DNA from: Bacillus sp. MUM 116
GTDB lineage: Bacteria; Bacillota; Bacilli; Bacillales; Cytobacillaceae
NCBI RefSeq assembly: GCF_001866655.1
Contig: NZ_MLYR01000036.1
Span: 1-64,000 of the forward strand
Length of the DNA: 64,000 nt
Reading direction: 5' to 3'
In this document: positions 60,475 through 64,000 of the stretch, in pieces
How positions within the stretch are numbered: position 1 is the first letter of the stretch
How the letters are laid out: every line of letters starts with the position of its first letter
Made by a program: the position numbers and the translations under genes
The notes under the pieces: generated by a model
The model's database searches: none
What the model was told of the DNA's origin: nothing
The model's input: only the letters and a program-made list of their open reading frames with translations

Positions 60475-60524
60475 TAAAAGGGCTGCATTTTCTCAAAGAA
60501 CCAGAGGAAAGGCAGCCTTTTGTC
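60475..60524 (+). terminator. Rho-independent terminator of phnDCEE
   Basis: AAAAGGGCTGC pairs with GGCAGCCTTTT around about 25 bases, followed by TGTCG. Confidence 0.75.
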
Positions 60525-60858
60525 GTTAACATTGAGATTTTGTGATTCATCTTTTGGATTCTTAAAGGATAGCTAACTCCTCGAACAGTAAAAATATGAA
60601 CGGTCTTCTTCGTTACGTCTTTCACCTTTTCTAAAAAAATATTTGAAGATTAACCATTCTAGAATCACCAGAATAGCCAGTATTAGCATATATACTTTAA
60701 AAAACAGAAATTTTCCTTGTCTAGTTAGCTAGAATTTTTTAATACATATAGAAAAATCCATCCTTATAATACATAAGAATGGATTTTTTTAGGGGAACAA
60801 ATTCTTCAGGGCTATTATTATTGTGCTTTATATTTATTATTTTATATCTGAAATATTA
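60525..60858. other. Intergenic region before pstS
   Basis: About 330 bases with no gene. AAAAATCCATCCTT pairs with AAGAATGGATTTTTTT at about 60750-60791, a good terminator-like hairpin; it could end a lost gene. Confidence 0.5.
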
Positions 60859-60918
60859 TTTACAAATGCTAAACATAACTTTACGAACCCTTAATAATTA
60901 ATTTAAACTTTCTTAATA
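60859..60918 (+). promoter_or_regulatory. PhoP-box-like array before pstS
   Basis: TTTACA (60859), TAAACA (60870), TTTACG (60880), TTAATA (60891), TTTAAA (60902) and TTAATA (60913) follow a 10-11-base step, with a TTAATATGAA -10-like stretch just after. The best PhoP-type array in the window, as expected for pstS. Confidence 0.7.
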
Positions 60919-60985
60919 CTTTGTCATTAATATGAAACAAGAGAGGCAAACAAGTTAACGAAAATTCTTAGGGGGAATTAAAGAA

Positions 60986-61906
60986 ATGAAAAACTTGAAA
61001 AAATTTAGCCTTGTTACTATTCTAGCAGCGTTAATGGTAGTAATGGCTGCTTGTGGAAGTAATACACCTAAAGATAATCAAACGGCGAAAAATGATGGTG
61101 CAAAAACTGAACAAACAAAAGCACTTTCTGGATCTCTTGTAATTTCCGGTTCAACTGCATTACAGCCATTAGCTTCAGCAGCAGCTGAAGATTTTATGAA
61201 TGAAAATTCAAAAGTAAGCATCCAAGTTAATGGTGGTGGATCTGGTACTGGTTTATCACAAGTTGCTCAAGGTGCAGTTCAGATTGGTAACTCTGACCTT
61301 TTTGCTGAAGAAAAGGGAATGGATGGAAGCCAGTTAGTGGACCATAAAGTTGCTGTAGTTGGTATTACTGCTGCTGTTAATCCTAAAGTGGGTATTAAAG
61401 ATATTAAAAAAGCTGATTTAATCAAAGTTTTCACTGGTAAAATCACAAACTGGAAAGAACTTGGCGGTGCGGATCAAAAAATTACGCTTGTAAATCGTCC
61501 TGATTCTTCAGGTACTCGTGCGGTATTCAATAAATTAGCATTAGATGGTGCAACACCTGCTGAAGGAATTACAGAAGATGCTTCAAATACAGTTAAAAAG
61601 ATTATTAATGAAACCCCAGGAGCTATTGGATACCTTGCATTCTCATATTTAACTGATAACACAGTAACTCCACTATCAATCGATGGTGTATCACCAACTT
61701 CTGAAAATGTAACAACTGGTAAATTCCCAGTTTGGGCTTATGAGCATGCTTATACTAAAGGTGAGCCAACTAGAGCAGCAAAAGCATTTCTTGACTACAT
61801 GATGAGTGATGTAGTGCAAACTTCAATCGTAACACAACAAGGCTACATTCCAGTGACACAAATGAAAGTAGAACGCGATGCAAAAGGGAATGTAACGAAT
61901 AAGTAA
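60986..61906 (+). CDS. pstS: PstS, phosphate-binding lipoprotein
   Basis: A 306-residue lipoprotein with lipobox MAAC (Cys 23). PstS motifs: LVISGSTALQPLASAAAEDF (phosphate-binding S-G-S-T), NGGGSGTGLSQVAQGAVQIG, NSDLF, KITNWKELGG and LVNRPDSSGTRAVFNKLAL, INETPGAIGYLAFSYL. It binds phosphate outside the membrane for PstCAB. No pstC, pstA or pstB follows: a terminator comes next, so the protein must work with a transporter encoded elsewhere. GGGGGAATTAAAG precedes the ATG. Confidence 0.95.
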   Translation: MKNLKKFSLVTILAALMVVMAACGSNTPKDNQTAKNDGAKTEQTKALSGSLVISGSTALQPLASAAAEDFMNENSKVSIQVNGGGSGTGLSQVAQGAVQIGNSDLFAEEKGMDGSQLVDHKVAVVGITAAVNPKVGIKDIKKADLIKVFTGKITNWKELGGADQKITLVNRPDSSGTRAVFNKLALDGATPAEGITEDASNTVKKIINETPGAIGYLAFSYLTDNTVTPLSIDGVSPTSENVTTGKFPVWAYEHAYTKGEPTRAAKAFLDYMMSDVVQTSIVTQQGYIPVTQMKVERDAKGNVTNK

Positions 61907-61966
61907 TCATAAAAAAGATAAATGCATCCAAGAGTGTAGATAAAAGGCATCCGAATAAGTGATATG

Positions 61967-62022
61967 CTCCCGATAAAGTAGACAGATGAAATAATAAAAA
62001 TCTGTTTTCTTTATCGGGGGCT
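61967..62022 (+). terminator. Rho-independent terminator of pstS
   Basis: A long stem: GCTCCCGATAAAG with CTTTATCGGGGGC, plus inner ACAGAT with ATCTGT, followed by TTTTTC. It shows that pstS is monocistronic here. Confidence 0.85.
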
Positions 62023-62108
62023 TTTTCTATGGATAAAAAGTGCTTTGTTAAAAAGTAAAATTTCAACATCTTCTAATTACAATATGTGCTAAATTCAAAG
62101 TCTCTAAT

Positions 62109-62182
62109 ATATATACGCCCGGACAATGTATGGTTTATAATCCAAATAACACCACCAAACGGTTAGTAAGGAGGGTTTATTT
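62109..62182. repeat. Conserved rtp upstream segment, copy 1
   Basis: About 74 bases shared with 63616-63690: ATATATACGCCCGGACAA, GTTTATAATCCA, ATAACACCACCAA and AAGGAGGGTTTATT. It holds the promoter and ribosome binding site of each rtp copy and may contain an Rtp operator. Confidence 0.7.
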
Positions 62183-62524
62183 TTGAAGATAATATAATAG
62201 AAGAAAAAGAGGTAAAACCACGGAACCGAGATAACTTTTTAATCAAGCAGTGTGCGTTTGTGAAGCTGTATTTGCTATCGTGAATTGAGCAGGGAAGACC
62301 ATATGGGCAAGAAATGTTGGATGATTTTTATAAAACATTTAAAAAACTTTAATTATAAGCCCAACCATTCTGAAGTTTACATAGGATTGCACGAGCTGCT
62401 GGAAGATGGAATAATAACAAGATCAAGGATTATAAAAGAGGGGTCTAAGCGCAAAGAGCTTAAAGTATATGAAATTGCTAATATGGATGAAGCTATTCGT
62501 CCCACAATCGGGCGCCATTCTTAA
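62183..62524 (+). pseudogene. rtp: Replication terminator protein Rtp, broken copy
   Basis: Aligned with the copy at 63691 it shows VKPRNRDNFLIKQCAFVKLY, LLS, a TGA at 62281 where the intact copy has Trp, IEQGRPYGQEMLDDFYKTF, then a one-base insertion in an A run, and NFNYKPNHSEVYIGLHELLE, DGIITRSRIIKEGSKRKELK, VYEIANMDEA. A base is also missing right after the TTG start. The 3' end is replaced by a GGGCGC-core repeat (ATCGGGCGCCATTC), giving RPTIGRHS and a stop. At least three disabling lesions: it is a dead duplicate. Confidence 0.9.
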
Positions 62525-62648
62525 GGATTGGCGATCATTTTACAAGTTAGTGCCTTATAGTTGAATTGAATATTTTTTCAATTTTACTTTATAGATAATT
62601 AATGGATGATATAATAAGGTCAAGAATAGTTGGACAGGGGAGAAATTT

Positions 62649-62888
62649 GTGGAAGAAATCTTAAAACAAATTTTGAATGAACTAAAAGAAATGCGCGTAG
62701 ACATAAATGAATTGAAACAAGGACAGAAAAGACTGGAAGTTGGTCAAGAAAAATTACAAAAGAATCTTGTCGATAGTTTAGGATTATACACAGATAAAAT
62801 TGTTGATCATATCGATGATAAAACTGAAGTATTAAACAAAAGAGTCTACAAAGTAGAAACAGAGATTGAACGATTGAGCAGACAGTAA
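62649..62888 (+). CDS. Coiled-coil hypothetical protein
   Basis: A 79-residue protein from GTG 62649 behind CAGGGGAG. Almost entirely heptad-like: EEILKQILNELKEMRVDINE, LKQGQKRLEVGQEKLQKNLV and DDKTEVLNKRVYKVETEIER. Small coiled-coil proteins of this kind are common in Bacillus and phages. No partner is obvious. It lies between the two rtp copies. Function unknown. Confidence 0.75.
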   Translation: MEEILKQILNELKEMRVDINELKQGQKRLEVGQEKLQKNLVDSLGLYTDKIVDHIDDKTEVLNKRVYKVETEIERLSRQ

Positions 62889-63300
62889 GAAATCATACAG
62901 GTCTTACTGTCTTTTAGTTTATATCTTAAAAACTAACCGGGAAATCTAAGTGTTATTCCACAGGCGTTTAAACGAACAGCGAAAGCTATCATCAAGACAT
63001 TTTCTATAGGTATTTGAGGAGCAGATAATGCAATCAATGCTTTGAAAGCTTCTTCTTCACAAGATTATCAATATGTAAAGGTTCCAGTGAAACAGCAATA
63101 TTATAGGATATTCATTTGAGATAGTGTAAAGAAAATGGAATGAAGATACATATAAAATATATATAAAAATACATCTGCTTTTTTCACAAAAGGAGAACAT
63201 AAAATCAAAGATGCCCCTATCTAAAAAGGATAGATTGGGCTTCCTTGCTTCATAAAAATTTTAAAAATATTTATGTTTATATCCTATTTACATACAACAA
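62889..63300. other. Intergenic region between the coiled-coil and IDEAL genes
   Basis: About 410 bases. A broken frame at 62965-63115 reads FKRTAKAIIKTFSIGI, stop, GADNAINALKASSSQDYQYV; it may be the trace of an old gene. No other signal. Confidence 0.4.
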
Positions 63301-63468
63301 TTAAGAAATCTTCTTTAATTCTTCTGTTAATCGTAGGAATTCGATTTTGTTTTTGTCTCGTAAGGATTGGTCAATTTTCTGTTGAATTTTCTCTTTTTGG
63401 AAATCAAGTAGAGCCTTGTCTAACACCATTTCAACACATATGTTTTTCAATGCATCAATATATAACAT
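63301..63468 (-). CDS. IDEAL-domain small protein, 55 aa
   Basis: Minus-strand frame from ATG 63468 reads MLYIDALKNICVEMVLDKAL, LDFQKEKIQQKIDQSLRDKN, KIEFLRLTEELKKIS. The second half matches the IDEAL domain of Bacillales (xLLDxQxxxIxxxIDxxLxxxxxxxFxxLTEELKxL), usually about 40 residues at the C-terminus of regulatory or spore-related proteins. An in-frame stop lies just upstream of the ATG and the ribosome binding site is weak, so either a very small gene or the end of one that lost its 5' part. Function unknown. Confidence 0.55.
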   Translation of the reverse strand: MLYIDALKNICVEMVLDKALLDFQKEKIQQKIDQSLRDKNKIEFLRLTEELKKIS

Positions 63469-63615
63469 ATTTTATATGTCATTGACAACATCATGATGGT
63501 TATTAACTTATAAAACCTTATAGATAACATCTCTGAGCTGAATCTAATACAAACTGGGGCCTTAGTTATACTAAAAATTTGTTAATTTCAAAATATTTTA
63601 AATTCAAATAGTTTA

Positions 63616-63690
63616 TTATATATACGCCCGGACAAAGAATCGTTTATAATCCAAGTAACACCACCAATTGGTCAGCAAGGAGGGTTTATT
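63616..63690. repeat. Conserved rtp upstream segment, copy 2
   Basis: Matches 62109-62182 (see there), directly before the rtp copy with no visible defect. Differences cluster at about 63635-63640 and 63666-63676. Confidence 0.7.
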
Positions 63691-64000
63691 TTGGAGGATA
63701 ATAAAATAATAGAAAAAGAGGTAAAACCACGGAACCGAGATAACTTTTTAATCAAGCAGCGTGCATTTGTGAAGCTGTATTTGCTGTCGTGGATTGAGCA
63801 GGGGAGACCATACGGCCAAGAAATGTTGGATGATTTTTATAAAACCTTTAAACACTTCAATTATAAGCCCAACCATTCTGAAGTTTACAAAGGTTTGCAC
63901 GAGCTGTTAGATGATGGAATCATCTCAAGGGCCCGGATTATAAAAGAGGGGTCTAAGAGAAAAGAGCTTAAGGTATATGAAATTGCCAATAAGGATGAGG
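63691..64000 (+). CDS. rtp: Replication terminator protein Rtp, partial at window edge
   Basis: TTG 63691 follows AAGGAGGG. The visible 103 codons read VKPRNRDNFLIKQRAFVKLY, LLSWIEQGRPYGQEMLDDFY, KTFKHFNYKPNHSEVYKGLH and ELLDDGIISRARIIKEGSKR, KELKVYEIANKDE. They align throughout with Bacillus subtilis Rtp as I recall it (FLVKQRAFLKLY, GFKPNHTEVYRSLHELLDDGI, KKEGAKLQEVVLYQ). Rtp is a winged-helix dimer that binds Ter sites and arrests one replication fork at the terminus; it also represses its own gene. The C-terminal dimerisation helix lies beyond the window. Confidence 0.92.
   Translation, partial: MEDNKIIEKEVKPRNRDNFLIKQRAFVKLYLLSWIEQGRPYGQEMLDDFYKTFKHFNYKPNHSEVYKGLHELLDDGIISRARIIKEGSKRKELKVYEIANKDE

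Noticed and set aside
62281..62283. TGA in rtp copy 1 as a recoded tryptophan or selenocysteine codon
   Set aside because: The same copy has two frameshifts and a lost 3' end, so simple decay is sufficient.
63273..63485. 70-codon plus-strand hydrophobic frame
   Set aside because: It is the antisense of the IDEAL-domain gene, which has a clear domain match.
1..64000. CRISPR array, rRNA or tRNA genes
   Set aside because: No regularly spaced repeats with unique spacers, and no conserved rRNA or tRNA core sequences were seen on either strand.

Overview
This is low-GC Firmicute DNA from a Bacillaceae-type spore former. The evidence is AGGAGG ribosome binding sites, many TTG/GTG starts, Bacillus-type short hairpin repeats carrying a GGGCGC core, an IDEAL-domain protein, and two homologues of the Bacillus replication terminator protein Rtp at the right edge. 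The Rtp pair suggests the window lies near the chromosome terminus. That fits its contents: about half of it is eroded accessory DNA in which I count some two dozen broken or truncated genes, plus remnants of Tn3-family elements, an IS231-like element, an IS110-family element, group II introns and several dispersed non-coding repeats.

Layout. 1-9 kb: a YtcJ-type amidohydrolase; a Tn3-family remnant; a short leader peptide and attenuator ahead of an ABC-class ATPase (PF09818 type) that seems to start at ATT; a YqzD/YqzC-like pair; a CGCGG-type RiPP precursor-like gene; a GNAT behind a consensus sigma-54 promoter; a decayed group II intron. 9-23 kb: mostly remnants (HpaB, GNAT, nucleoside deaminases, formamidase, GntR regulator, resolvase), with intact genes for a PNPOx-like flavoprotein, a DoxX protein and an MFS exporter. 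23.6-35.4 kb: a catabolic island made of a divergent sigma-54 enhancer-binding regulator, a consensus -24/-12 promoter, a five-gene peptide/nickel-type ABC importer and xylose-isomerase-like TIM-barrel enzymes. One TIM-barrel gene is present as two nearly identical direct copies flanking the importer. 35-48 kb: another eroded zone with DinB-like genes, a DUF1772 protein, a truncated UvrX-type polymerase, an EamA exporter divergent from an Lrp regulator, an IS110 element and a DUF4180 protein.

48.4-60.5 kb is a complete carbon-phosphorus lyase locus: PHP-type phosphodiesterase, hexapeptide transferase, phnF, then phnG-H-I-J-K-M-L-D-C-E-E. It is followed by a pstS without pstCAB. PhnDCE imports phosphonate; PhnG-M convert it to the ribosyl phosphonate and cleave the C-P bond through the PhnJ iron-sulfur radical SAM centre; the PHP protein probably opens the cyclic ribose phosphate. 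PhoP-box-like arrays with 10-11 bp periodicity lie upstream of the PHP gene, phnG, phnD and pstS, so the region looks like one phosphate-starvation regulon with PhnF as the local regulator.

62-64 kb holds a broken rtp copy, a coiled-coil protein, a small IDEAL-domain gene and an rtp copy with no visible defect that runs off the window. No tRNA, rRNA or CRISPR array was seen. All family assignments are from reading the protein sequences; no search was run.
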